Shown here one piece after another: positions 48,203 through 55,988 of a stretch of 57,861 nucleotides of DNA. The notes under the pieces were generated by a model. That model was not told the DNA's origin. It searched no databases and saw only the letters and a program-made list of their open reading frames with translations. Made by a program: the position numbers and the translations under genes. This stretch comes from a virus: positions 1-57,861 of IMG/VR virus record IMGVR_UViG_3300048996_000092; one strand, written 5' to 3'. Each line of letters begins with the position of its first letter. Within the stretch, counting starts at the first letter, position 1.

Positions 48203-48714
48203 GTAAGACGGGTGGCGCTAGCGCGCAGCACGGTTTGACGAATTCGGATTTCGTTGTCCTGCAGAAGCAGCGGAATGGTGTTGCAATGGACATTGGCGCC
48301 TTTCTAAAACTGCCCACCCAGGCATGCAGGCTGGAAACCGCCCTGTCACTGTTGAAGCGCGCTCGATCCACCATTCTGCAGGCTTGTGCCGCGCTTGACG
48401 AGGCTCACGTGTCTGCCCATGACATCCGGGCCAAGGCGCTTGCGGAGGTAATGCCAGCGCTGCCATCGCGCCAGTTTTCATTTCGCTGTACAGGGTGCAC
48501 AGCCGGCAGGCACACGACGCAAAAGATGGTCAGTGAGTGTGTTGCGCGAAAGGAAAGGCGCGACGCAGACCGCCGCCTCAAGATTGCCGCCGCGGCTAAG
48601 GCGGAAGTCAATGCCCCCCAATGCAAGAAGTGCTGGGACACAAAGCAGTTGACGCTTGCGGGCGGCGCCAAGATCCGCTGCCAGTTCTGCAAACCGAAGG
48701 TGGACCACCCATGA
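48199..48714 (+). CDS. Cys-rich protein after the integrase
   Basis: The 171-residue product has ATGA overlap with the integrase. It is helical in the first half and has FSFRCTGCTAGRHT, and CKKCWDTKQLTLAGG with RCQFC at the end. May bind nucleic acid or metal; possible excision partner but no HTH of that type seen. Confidence 0.5.
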   Translation: MSKTGGASAQHGLTNSDFVVLQKQRNGVAMDIGAFLKLPTQACRLETALSLLKRARSTILQACAALDEAHVSAHDIRAKALAEVMPALPSRQFSFRCTGCTAGRHTTQKMVSECVARKERRDADRRLKIAAAAKAEVNAPQCKKCWDTKQLTLAGGAKIRCQFCKPKVDHP

Positions 48715-48875
48715 TCGACAGAGAGCAGTTACACGACTTCGTGGCCGCGCACGGGTTCGGTGCGCCAACGGCGGATGGTTACATTGTCGGTCAGCAGCTG
48801 ATCGAGCATGGTGACGACTATGCAACCGCCGCGGCTGAGATCGTCGCTCGCGGCCTGACCGAAGACCCGGAATAG
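48711..48875 (+). CDS. Small protein (54 residues)
   Basis: ATG 48711 overlaps the upstream stop. Product includes DREQLHDFVAAHGFGAPTA and a GQQLIEHGDDYATAAAEI helix. Unknown. Confidence 0.45.
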   Translation: MIDREQLHDFVAAHGFGAPTADGYIVGQQLIEHGDDYATAAAEIVARGLTEDPE

Positions 48876-48915
48876 TGACGGCGCCGGAGCCGCGATGACC
48901 AGTGGGAGGCATCTA

Positions 48916-49446
48916 ATGAGAAGCACGAAATGCAAGCCGAGCCCATGCCCACAATGCCGCGCTAATCTTGATGTTGCCACCAGCGCTGTGGGAACCAAGG
49001 CATACCCCGGCGCAGTCAGTGTCTGTCTGTATTGCGGCCACATGCTGGAACTCGGCGAAGGGCTGGTGATCCGGTCGCTTGCGCCTGAGAAATTTCTGAA
49101 GCTTGAGCACGAGCAGCAACTGTACCTTGGCGTGGTGCGCGAACAGGTCATGAAAGACATCGCGGAAAAGAAAGCCGCCGCGGCGGCGCCGCGTGTCGTT
49201 CACTTACAGCGCGAGCGGTACGACGTGCGGATCGACCGGCAGACGCACTGGGGCAATCCGTTCGTGATAGGCAAGGACGGCAACCGAGAGCAGGTAATTG
49301 CCAAGTACCGCGCGTGGATCATGCAGCCTGACAACGCGCACATGATCGAAATGGCAAAGAAGGAATTGCGCGGCAAGGTTCTTGGCTGCTGGTGCGCGCC
49401 GAAACCGTGTCATGGTGATGTGTTGCTGGAGATTGCCAATGGTTAA
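48916..49446 (+). CDS. Zinc ribbon plus DUF4326-like protein
   Basis: GGGAGGC lies seven bases before ATG 48916. The 176-residue product has CPQCRANLDVATSAVG and VCLYCGHMLELGEG (zinc ribbon), then RYDVRIDRQTHWGNPFVIG and VLGCWCAPKPCHGDVLLE, the DUF4326 pattern. DUF4326 is found in phages and bacteria and has unknown activity. Followed directly by tRNA-Ser. Confidence 0.72.
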   Translation: MRSTKCKPSPCPQCRANLDVATSAVGTKAYPGAVSVCLYCGHMLELGEGLVIRSLAPEKFLKLEHEQQLYLGVVREQVMKDIAEKKAAAAAPRVVHLQRERYDVRIDRQTHWGNPFVIGKDGNREQVIAKYRAWIMQPDNAHMIEMAKKELRGKVLGCWCAPKPCHGDVLLEIANG

Positions 49447-49448
49447 GC

Positions 49449-49538
49449 GGAGGGGTGGCAGAGCGGTCGATTGCACCGGTCTCGAAAACCGGAGCGCTCG
49501 AAAGGGCGCCGCGAGTTCGAATCTCGCCCCCTCCGCCA
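49449..49538 (+). tRNA. tRNA-Ser (anticodon CGA)
   Basis: Acceptor GGAGGGG pairs with CCCCTCC, discriminator G and encoded CCA follow. The anticodon arm CCGGT-CTCGAAA-ACCGG gives CGA (reads UCG). There is a long variable arm and a T arm GCGAG-TTCGAAT-CTCGC. The tRNA lies within the gene run after the DUF4326-like gene, 1.2 kb after the integrase. Confidence 0.95.
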
Positions 49539-49554
49539 TTTTCAGGAGGAGCAT

Positions 49555-49923
49555 GTGAGCGGCGGAAATCTTGACTACCTGTACGAGCGCATCACGGAGC
49601 TGTCGGAGCTGCTGCATCGCCGCCTCGGCGACACCGAGCGAACCTGGGAGGCTGGCGAGCGCGGACTGGTCCGTCTCTTTGCCCGTTCACTGGATGAGAC
49701 CGCGGAGGTTGCGCGTCAACTTGAATGGTACTGGTCTGGGGACACCGGTCCAGCAGATGCGCTCGCAGCGGTTCGCAAGGCTGTGGCGCACGTTAAGCGT
49801 GACGCCTGCGCCAAGTGCGGTGGCGAGCAAGGCGGCGTCCCTGGCAACGAGAACATCATCGAAGGCGATCCGATATGTGACTACTGCCATAGCTTGAGCA
49901 TGACCCCTGGGGGCGCCCCATGA
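49555..49923 (+). CDS. Coiled-coil protein with Cys pairs
   Basis: GTG 49555 follows AGGAGG. The 122-residue product has NLDYLYERITELSELLHRR and a Cys end ACAKCGGEQGG, ICDYCHSLSMT. Unknown. Confidence 0.55.
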   Translation: MSGGNLDYLYERITELSELLHRRLGDTERTWEAGERGLVRLFARSLDETAEVARQLEWYWSGDTGPADALAAVRKAVAHVKRDACAKCGGEQGGVPGNENIIEGDPICDYCHSLSMTPGGAP

Positions 49924-50612
49924 AGTTCAGAGAGCACCGCGGCGGTCTGGAGGATTCAATGCGGACGGTGGTGGAAGTTGCGGACCGCACCGCCCTGGTC
50001 GCTCTGATGCAGAGCAGATTAGCCGCGTATAGCTACGCATTCGAGCCGCACCAATTGAGAGTTCAGCCGTACATGCGCGATGAGCGCATAGGGTGGGACA
50101 CGCACATAGTCACAATTGACGGGTACGGCGTCGCAGGGTTCACTGACGGGCCGGTTGAGGAACCGCCCCCCACGCCGCCGTCTCTGGAACGCGAAGAATG
50201 GACGCCGCAGCAAGCGCTTGAGTTCTACGCCGCCGGTCGGCACTTTGACGTCGTGAACGGTAGAACGCGAATCATCGACACCGGCGCAATTGCCAGTGAC
50301 GCGCTGAAACAGCTTTCGGCCGAGTATGCCCAACTGAAGGGGCTTGATCAGTCGCCGGAAGTCGTGCCAGGAACGGCAGCCGTCCTCGAGCTTTCTGGCG
50401 CGGGTCAAGCGCACGCCGAGCAGATGCGAACCGCCTTGCTGCGTCTTCAGAAATTGCAAGTGCACGGATCGAAGTCGGACAGGATGATTCTCGCCGCCCT
50501 CACGCCGCCCAAATCCGGCGAGCCCAACTGGTGCTCGCGGTGTGAGACCGCGCACAAGCAAGGGTGCGATGTTCATTGTCACCTGGAGAGCGACGGGGAT
50601 TGCAGCTGCTGA
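49920..50612 (+). CDS. Unknown protein with C-terminal Cys/His cluster
   Basis: The 230-residue protein has a mixed N-terminal domain, VEEPPPTPPSLEREEWT linker, a helical middle and a CSRCETAHKQGCDVHCHLES, DGDCSC end with many Cys. Unknown. Confidence 0.5.
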   Translation: MKFREHRGGLEDSMRTVVEVADRTALVALMQSRLAAYSYAFEPHQLRVQPYMRDERIGWDTHIVTIDGYGVAGFTDGPVEEPPPTPPSLEREEWTPQQALEFYAAGRHFDVVNGRTRIIDTGAIASDALKQLSAEYAQLKGLDQSPEVVPGTAAVLELSGAGQAHAEQMRTALLRLQKLQVHGSKSDRMILAALTPPKSGEPNWCSRCETAHKQGCDVHCHLESDGDCSC

Positions 50613-50633
50613 CCGCGCCTGGAGGCGTTTCCA

Positions 50634-50825
50634 ATGGCAGACATTTCAAAGTGCACCGGCGTCGACACAACCACGAAGGGAATCTGCCCCAAGCGTGAGA
50701 CGTGCTATCGGTTCACCGCGGTCAGTGCCGGCAACAGTCAGTCATGGCTTTCGCACGCGCCATTCGACAGGTACGGCCAATGCCTCTTGTACAAGCCAAC
50801 ATCACAAAAGAGAGCGGCCCGATGA
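50634..50825 (+). CDS. Small Cys-containing protein
   Basis: The 63-residue product has ISKCTGVDTTTKGICPKRET, CYRF, and ends basic. Contains four Cys. Unknown. Confidence 0.5.
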   Translation: MADISKCTGVDTTTKGICPKRETCYRFTAVSAGNSQSWLSHAPFDRYGQCLLYKPTSQKRAAR

Positions 50826-51115
50826 AGCCGGCATCCAGTACGAGCACCGTGCGCACCACACTGCAGGAGCTGCGCGAAATCATTGAGAAGTACCGCGCAA
50901 TAGAAGAATCAGAGCCCGGCGGGCTGCGATCAGCAAACGTTCGCGCGCGCATCCGCGGGTACGAATCAGACGCCTGGGAGGCTGCATATAAATGGCACCT
51001 CGGCATCACAGAGCAGCTGAGAATTGCTGCGGCTCAGCAGGACCCGCTCGGATGGGCCGAATGCGAACGAGAGCGCATTGAGGGCAACACCATGATTCGT
51101 GATCGTCTTGGATGA
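50822..51115 (+). CDS. Small helical protein, paralogue of the 40717 gene
   Basis: The 97-residue product shares WEAAYKWHLGITEQLRIAA with the 40717 gene, and an ER-rich end (CERERIEGNTMIRDRL). ATG overlaps the upstream TGA. Unknown. Confidence 0.55.
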   Translation: MKPASSTSTVRTTLQELREIIEKYRAIEESEPGGLRSANVRARIRGYESDAWEAAYKWHLGITEQLRIAAAQQDPLGWAECERERIEGNTMIRDRLG

Positions 51116-51119
51116 CGCA

Positions 51120-51356
51120 ATGAAGAAACCGCCGCCACGCCCGAAGCGCGAGAAGAAACCCGCCGCGCCCGGCGTCGTGATAATCAACATTCCAATGCCG
51201 ATCAACCTGACCATTGAGGCGATCGAAGTGCAGACGGTGCGCATATTGGGCCTTCTGGCGCAACCGCTACCCCTGAGTGACCAAGCGGAGCTGTACACGC
51301 GCATGGCCACGCGCTGCAGGGAACTGTCATACCTAGCGCGTCAGGGGGATGGATGA
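51120..51356 (+). CDS. Small protein, paralogue of the 28634 gene
   Basis: The 78-residue product has a Pro/Lys-rich start (KKPPPRPKREKKPAAPG) and then LSDQAELYTRMATRCREL, matching ADRAELYRRIAKRC of the - arm gene at 28634. Unknown. Confidence 0.5.
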   Translation: MKKPPPRPKREKKPAAPGVVIINIPMPINLTIEAIEVQTVRILGLLAQPLPLSDQAELYTRMATRCRELSYLARQGDG

Positions 51357-51730
51357 AACTCGTTGATACGCGAACCATCACGCTTCCCGCTGGTGCGCTC
51401 GTGGGCATGGTGATTGCGCGCGAGCTGGCATCCGATTTCACTGAGGCACTACAGGCGCTTGGTCGCGGTTGGATGATAATCCCGTCGATGTTTCCGCGCA
51501 TGGCTTACGTCGTTGCGGTCGCGACTACAAATGACCGAATGGATAAAGGGGCGCCGATGGTCTATGGCTGCACCAGGGAGCCGGAGCTGCGCGATATCGT
51601 GGAGCTGGCTTGCGAACAGCTGGAAGAGGGCGCCAGAGTGTTCTGGTTTCTGATCGTGCGCGACACCACGCAGCGCGCGCAGATATTGGATTGGATCAAA
51701 CCGTATTCAGAGCCAGAGCCGTTGCATTGA
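51353..51730 (+). CDS. Unknown protein, last of the + arm run
   Basis: The 125-residue product is alpha/beta: ITLPAGALVGMVIARELASD, ARVFWFLIVRDTTQRAQI. It ends at a 441-base gap. Unknown. Confidence 0.5.
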   Translation: MKLVDTRTITLPAGALVGMVIARELASDFTEALQALGRGWMIIPSMFPRMAYVVAVATTNDRMDKGAPMVYGCTREPELRDIVELACEQLEEGARVFWFLIVRDTTQRAQILDWIKPYSEPEPLH

Positions 51731-52171
51731 AAAGGGAACTGCGCCGCCGGTTCGCAGACCAGACGACGCAGCTCGCAGCAATTTCCGACGACCCAACGGC
51801 ACCCACCAACACACGGGGGCGTGTTCTGTAAGTTGAGCCGGTTGGCCACCACGGACAACGGGCCGCAGACCGCTGCAGCAAGGACCCCCTGGAGGCGGGG
51901 CCAGCTCTCACCAGATAGACGGGGGCACGGCCAAGGGTCACCCCCTGACCGTTGGCCTCTGGCGACCAGGAGGGGTTGGCCTGACGTCGAGTGGGGGTCT
52001 TTGCATGTGGTGGTGGAGATGTCGTGCGGCCCCATTTTTGGGGTTGCGATCGGCCGAAGGGCCCGCCCGGTCACGTATGCAGTCATGCAGCTGCGCGCCG
52101 ATTCTCTAGCGCACGACTCTCCACCACGTTTCACTTTCACGCCACAACAAACAGCGGAGTAACTAAGGACA
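51731..52171. other. Non-coding gap with inverted and repeated GTTGGCC sequence
   Basis: No convincing gene is seen in this 441-bp stretch, the largest gap in the window. It holds GTTGGCC at 51841, 51951 and 51975, and an inverted pair GGCCAAGGGTCA (51929-51940) / TGACCGTTGGCC (51946-51957), 11 of 12 bases matching. It could be a promoter region for the barrel gene, an attachment or replication site; none is proven. Confidence 0.55.
51929..51957. repeat. Inverted repeat, 12-bp arms
   Basis: GGCCAAGGGTCA and TGACCGTTGGCC are inverted copies with one mismatch around a CCCCC loop. Present in the gap between the small-gene run and the barrel gene. Confidence 0.6.
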
Positions 52172-52702
52172 ATGCGTACTATCACAGTGATTGTGCTGAC
52201 CATGATTTTCGCGGCGCACGCGAACGCAGAGGGAGCGTTTCGAATTGGCATCGGCGGCGGACAGGCAACCATCGAGGCCGATGATCTGGACCTGAAAGGC
52301 AGCGCAACTGCCTGGGAAGTATTCGGCGGCTATGAGGCCAACGAGAACTGGGCCGTGGAGATCGGCTACATCGACGGCGGCAGCGCAGACGACAGTATCG
52401 GCAACGTCACAGTCGAGGCCGACACGACCACCTTTGTCGCCTCAGTGATCGGGTCCCTGTGGGTCGGCGATAACTTCAGCGTCTACGCGCGCGCGGGGCT
52501 GATGCACTGGGAGTCTGAAGAGGCGCTGAAGGTGAGCGGCGTAACCGTCGCCACCGATGACTTGGACGGTGACGATCCATTCTTCGGCGCCGGTGGCGCT
52601 CTGCTGGTGGATGGCGCATTGCTCAGGCTGGAGTATCGGTTGGCGAATCTTGACGACACCGACCTGTCACTCATTTCACTGGCGCTAGCGTGGAGGTTCT
52701 GA
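52172..52702 (+). CDS. Outer-membrane beta-barrel protein
   Basis: The 176-residue protein has a signal peptide (RTITVIVLTMIFAAHANA, cut near residue 19), then FRIGIGGGQATIEADDL, TAWEVFGGYEANENWAVEIG, SVYARAGLMHWES, LRLEYRLANLDDTD and the terminal Phe (SLISLALAWRF), the pattern of an eight-strand OmpA/OmpX-like barrel. Phage morons of this type, such as Lom, alter the host surface in lysogens. The gene stands alone after the gap, so it likely has its own promoter. Confidence 0.8.
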   Translation: MRTITVIVLTMIFAAHANAEGAFRIGIGGGQATIEADDLDLKGSATAWEVFGGYEANENWAVEIGYIDGGSADDSIGNVTVEADTTTFVASVIGSLWVGDNFSVYARAGLMHWESEEALKVSGVTVATDDLDGDDPFFGAGGALLVDGALLRLEYRLANLDDTDLSLISLALAWRF

Positions 52703-52704
52703 GG

Positions 52705-52902
52705 ATGAAAAAGCTAGCGTTCGTTCTGCTGTTGACCGGCTGCGCCTCTACCGGAGGTGGCAGATATGCGCCGCCGCCCCAGTGTGACTCCACCGACGTG
52801 GTAGTTAGCGCAGCTCTTCCACAGCCAACGGACTTGCAGGACTTGGTTCGCCGACGCCAGGACGCGGAGCGCCGCGCGCGGTGTAAGGCTCAAGAAAGTT
52901 GA
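52705..52902 (+). CDS. Small lipoprotein
   Basis: The 65-residue product has KKLAFVLLLTGCASTGG with lipobox LTGC, then a polar tail. Closely follows the barrel gene with GAGG at the junction. Unknown function; likely outer-membrane anchored. Confidence 0.6.
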   Translation: MKKLAFVLLLTGCASTGGGRYAPPPQCDSTDVVVSAALPQPTDLQDLVRRRQDAERRARCKAQES

Positions 52903-52945
52903 GGGGTTGAATCACCATTCCCGGAGGACAACCCTTTCAACTGGT

Positions 52946-52979
52946 GGGCGTGTGGTGAAAGCTGCACGCCCATTTTTTT
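52946..52979 (+). terminator. Intrinsic terminator after the barrel/lipoprotein genes
   Basis: GGGCGTG and CACGCCC form a 7-bp stem around a 12-base loop and are followed by ATTTTTTT. On the - strand the same stem is preceded by A residues, so it may also limit the - strand transcript that carries the tRNA-like halves. Confidence 0.82.
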
Positions 52980-53059
52980 GCCGAGGATAGGAGAGGGGAG
53001 GGCCGTGCGTGCCTGCCGTGCCCTCCATCCCTGGTGTTACCCCGCGAAGCGCCGCGGTG

Positions 53060-53200
53060 ACGATGACGATTAATAACCCGGTGTCTTAGCCACCTAAACG
53101 ACTTCCCCATAAAGTTTGGTGGAGGGGAAGACGGGATTCGAACCCGTGTTTCCGAGTGATCATATGTGCTTTGCTTCGCGCCTTACGCTGACGATTGTTA
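53060..53200 (-). ncRNA. Circularly permuted tRNA/tmRNA-like RNA (3' half before 5' half)
   Basis: On the - strand, a T arm (ACGGG-TTCGAAT-CCCGT, 53147-53131) is followed by an acceptor 3' strand CTTCCCC (53130-53124), TCCACCA, a short spacer, and then GGGGAAG (53108-53102), the exact 7-base partner. Next come TC and a canonical D arm: GTTT, loop AGGTGGCTA, AGAC. Then CCGGG (53081-53077) pairs with CTCGG (53156-53152), the anticodon-stem position, four bases before the T arm. The helix can extend to 11 positions with one mismatch. A complete cloverleaf is thus encoded in reversed half order. The conserved tmRNA 5' motif and a tag reading frame are not found. Identity (two-piece tmRNA-like, permuted tRNA, or att-derived element) is unresolved. 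Confidence 0.55.
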
Positions 53201-53249
53201 GGTGATACGCAGACGAGGACTATCACTCTGACAATGACGACAACGCTAC

Positions 53250-54023
53250 CTAACTCTGTTTCAGCGGCTCCAGCAGTAGCGGCACGAGAATCGCCGCGAC
53301 TGAGCCTTTCACAACCTCTGTGTCATTCGCGCGCGTTCGCGCCTGTTTCACTTCAACCAGCAGCTCGTCGATCAGCTTAAGCGCTTCCGCTTTCTGTGAC
53401 GACGTTGCCGCGCCGCTGCGCTTAACGGTGGTGAATTTGCCGACCACCGCATCACGCTGAATGGCTTGAACCTGTGCAGGATGCTTCTCGGTCGCGGGCG
53501 ACATCACGACCGGGACAACCTGCTTTTCAGTCTTGGTCGTCTCTTCCGCGTACTTCGTGACATAGATGTGCGCGCCGACAGCTGCCGCCAGTTCCCAATG
53601 CTTGGTTGCGTCGAGCGTGGGGATCTCCGCGTAGAGTGCGCGCAGCTTGGTTATCCGCGCCTCAAGGCCCATCAGTTCGTCCACCGGCAGTCCGGCCAGA
53701 AGTTCCTTGCCGCGCCACATAACAGTGCCCGTTGCCACGCGGTTGGTCGCATTCTTCTGGAACTGCAAATCCTCGGCGCGGCCGAATATCTGAAGCGCGT
53801 ATTCCAGGGTGTCGAATACCGTGGTGGTAACCGGCTTCTCCTCGCGCGCCATGTCTTCAATATTTTGGTTTGCTGGACTGTCTTCGATCATTGACAGGCT
53901 CTTGCTGTGGCCGTCGAAGAAGTGGGAGACGTTCTTGAATTTCTTCAGCGTGTCCTCGTACAGCTGGTTCCATGCGCCGGTCGGCGTTTTTTCCGCGGCA
54001 AGCAACTCATGCAGCTTGGCCAT
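53250..54023 (-). CDS. DUF7873-like conserved phage protein
   Basis: The 257-residue protein opens AKLHELLAAEKTPTGAWNQL and has FDTLEYALQIFGRAEDLQFQ, MGLEARITKLRALYAEIPTL and AHIYVTKYAEETTKTEKQVV, matching a family I recall from phages and as DUF7873. AAGGAG precedes ATG 54023. Not enzymatic by sequence; a role in DNA or virion biology is unknown. Confidence 0.7.
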   Translation of the reverse strand: MAKLHELLAAEKTPTGAWNQLYEDTLKKFKNVSHFFDGHSKSLSMIEDSPANQNIEDMAREEKPVTTTVFDTLEYALQIFGRAEDLQFQKNATNRVATGTVMWRGKELLAGLPVDELMGLEARITKLRALYAEIPTLDATKHWELAAAVGAHIYVTKYAEETTKTEKQVVPVVMSPATEKHPAQVQAIQRDAVVGKFTTVKRSGAATSSQKAEALKLIDELLVEVKQARTRANDTEVVKGSVAAILVPLLLEPLKQS

Positions 54024-55458
54024 GAACTTCTCCTTTCGGTGCGTGTGGTTGATCAGGTTGTAGAGCCAGCGCGACCGCATTAGGACCGTCGCGCCATGCG
54101 CGCCACAGGTCACGAAGCAGTCGCTTCTCGACGTACCGTTGCGCGCGGCGATGCCAAAGCATCTTGGAGCCGTCAGGAACTTTCTGCTGTTCGAACACCT
54201 TGCGCGCGAGATACAGGTCGCGATACGCGCTCTGCTGCTTGAGAAGTGAGTCGCCTATTACAAACATGATAGATCGTCGCGCGGGCGAGTAACCCATGAT
54301 GTCGCCCTTCGCCTTCGACTTGCACGCGGCCTTGCCATCGACGACGTGCAAACCCATGCGCTTCCAAATCTTGGCCGGGCTGGAATAGTTACCCAGGTCG
54401 CCGCATTCGCCGACTATCTGCGCAAGGCCGAGATCGCCGAATCCATTCACTGCCTCTACCCATGGCCACACCGGCAACTGCTTCGCCAATTTCCGGCATT
54501 TGCGCTCGGCTTCCTTACGTTGCACGGCTAGGCCCGCGCGCACTTCAACTAGGGGCTGCACGTAGAGAGCGAGCTTGGGGTCAACACCACGCCGCTGGAC
54601 GTCACGTAAGTCGAGGTCTCCCCCAAGCTCCGCAGAAGAAGCGATGTCGGCAATAAGGACGTGGTTGTCACTATCAACGGGGCCTTCATCGCTTGAACGG
54701 ACGGGCGCGGCGGCAGATCCTATCTGGGAATCCGCGTCGTTCGGGCCGCACGCGCCCTGTGAAACCGCGATGTCGGCACGCTCGCCTTGGCGGTCGACAT
54801 GGACTTGGCCTTCATCGCTAGAAAGGTCGGGCGCAACGACAGGGCTTTCGCGGGAATCAGCGGATTTTTGGTCGTCAGCGCCCTTCAATTTGAGTGCGCC
54901 TACATAGCGGCGCTCGATTGACTTGATGACGAGCGTCATTGACTTTTCCGGTCGGTGGAAGTCCTGACGGCGCCGGTGCGCCTCTCGAATCAAGTGGCAT
55001 AGGTCGGAGAGGGAAGGCATTCCAGTTTCGGGCGACAGACCGACACAGCCCTTCCCCTCCGATGGAAGATCAGCGCAAGCGCGCAACGGTGTCGCGGGCT
55101 GCGGTTCCAGAATGGCACGCTCGGCTGATGGAAAGTTGGACGAGTCAGGCACCACGTTGCTGGGCGTCACGTCATTCGAGGCCTGATCGTCCGATGAAAC
55201 GTCAGCACCAGCGCGCATGGCGGTCGCGGACTGCAGTTCCAATATGGCGCGCTGTGCTGATGGAAGGTCGGGCGACGAATCAGGCAGGACCCTGTTGGGC
55301 GTCACCGAGGGTGTGGCCTGATCGTCCGTAGAGACAGAAGGGCGCGGCAGTCGCGTTCGGGATAGCACCGTCTCATGGGCCTTGCCCTTCTTTGATTGGC
55401 GCCGAGCCTTGACATTGCCGTTCTGGGCGTCAAGCACATGCGGGTCTCGACTCAGCAT
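54007..55458 (-). CDS. Domesticated IS110-type transposase_20 domain protein
   Basis: The 483-residue protein has a long disordered N-terminal half with repeats (two blocks of a PDSS..PSA(Q/E)RAILE...ADxxS type, and S-rich acidic ones), then from about residue 330 a Tnp_20-like domain: VWPWVEAVNGFGDLGLAQIV, ECGDLGNYSSPAKIWKRMGL, GDIMGYSPARRSIMFVIGDS. The IS110 N-terminal DEDD/RuvC nuclease part is absent and no terminal inverted repeats or left/right ends flank it. GAGGAG precedes ATG 55458. It looks like a DNA-binding remnant put to phage use, but catalysis cannot be ruled out. Confidence 0.72.
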   Translation of the reverse strand: MLSRDPHVLDAQNGNVKARRQSKKGKAHETVLSRTRLPRPSVSTDDQATPSVTPNRVLPDSSPDLPSAQRAILELQSATAMRAGADVSSDDQASNDVTPSNVVPDSSNFPSAERAILEPQPATPLRACADLPSEGKGCVGLSPETGMPSLSDLCHLIREAHRRRQDFHRPEKSMTLVIKSIERRYVGALKLKGADDQKSADSRESPVVAPDLSSDEGQVHVDRQGERADIAVSQGACGPNDADSQIGSAAAPVRSSDEGPVDSDNHVLIADIASSAELGGDLDLRDVQRRGVDPKLALYVQPLVEVRAGLAVQRKEAERKCRKLAKQLPVWPWVEAVNGFGDLGLAQIVGECGDLGNYSSPAKIWKRMGLHVVDGKAACKSKAKGDIMGYSPARRSIMFVIGDSLLKQQSAYRDLYLARKVFEQQKVPDGSKMLWHRRAQRYVEKRLLRDLWRAWRDGPNAVALALQPDQPHAPKGEVHGQAA

Positions 55459-55988
55459 GACTTTGTCTCCTCGTACATACGCGCGATGACGTCCTCCCTC
55501 ACGGAATGCCTGACGCACCCGCGTGCTGGCATTTCATTGGCGAGGGCGAGCAGCCAGCGCTTCTTGTGGCCGTTGCCAAGTTCCTGCAGTTCGTGAATGC
55601 GCGCTTGCGCAACGAGGTCATCTCTGTTTGCTGCGCCTAGGCTCATACCGCTCGCGAGAGGCCAGTCATACCAGTTACGCTCTATCGCCGTGATCAGTGC
55701 GTCGCCGGCATTGCCGCGTGCGCGAGTCGTGTGCTGGATAGATTGCCGCGTGTGGCGCAATGCCAGACGGATGACGTCGTATGCTGCCTGCTCTTTGAAG
55801 CGATCCAGAGCGGCGCGATACACGGCTGGCTCCGCATCCATAAGTGCCATGAACTTTTCCGCCGCTGCCCTGATGTCGCTCCCTGATTCATCAAGGAACT
55901 TCCTAGCCAGGGCGGCGAGGGTGATGTTGGCATAGGATCGTCGACGCCAACGTTCCCCCTCACCAGCCGATTCGTGTGGCGCTGCCAT
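55452..55988 (-). CDS. Unknown helical protein
   Basis: The 178-residue product is helical with ALARKFLDESGSDIRAAAEK, YRAALDRFKEQAAYDVIRLA and GHKKRWLLALANEMP. AAGGAA precedes its ATG. It overlaps the IS110-like gene and may be its partner. Unknown. Confidence 0.5.
   Translation of the reverse strand: MAAPHESAGEGERWRRRSYANITLAALARKFLDESGSDIRAAAEKFMALMDAEPAVYRAALDRFKEQAAYDVIRLALRHTRQSIQHTTRARGNAGDALITAIERNWYDWPLASGMSLGAANRDDLVAQARIHELQELGNGHKKRWLLALANEMPARGCVRHSVREDVIARMYEETKSC

Noticed and set aside
51821-52162. Two + strand frames in the 441-bp gap
   Set aside because: Arg/Pro-rich composition, no ribosome site, and they cover inverted repeats; judged chance frames.
53110-53200. Ordinary forward-order tRNA or tmRNA
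   Set aside because: No acceptor 5' strand, D arm or anticodon arm lies upstream of the T arm on the - strand; the matching parts lie downstream instead.
54007-55458. Intact IS110 insertion sequence
   Set aside because: The N-terminal nuclease domain is missing and no flanking element ends are evident.
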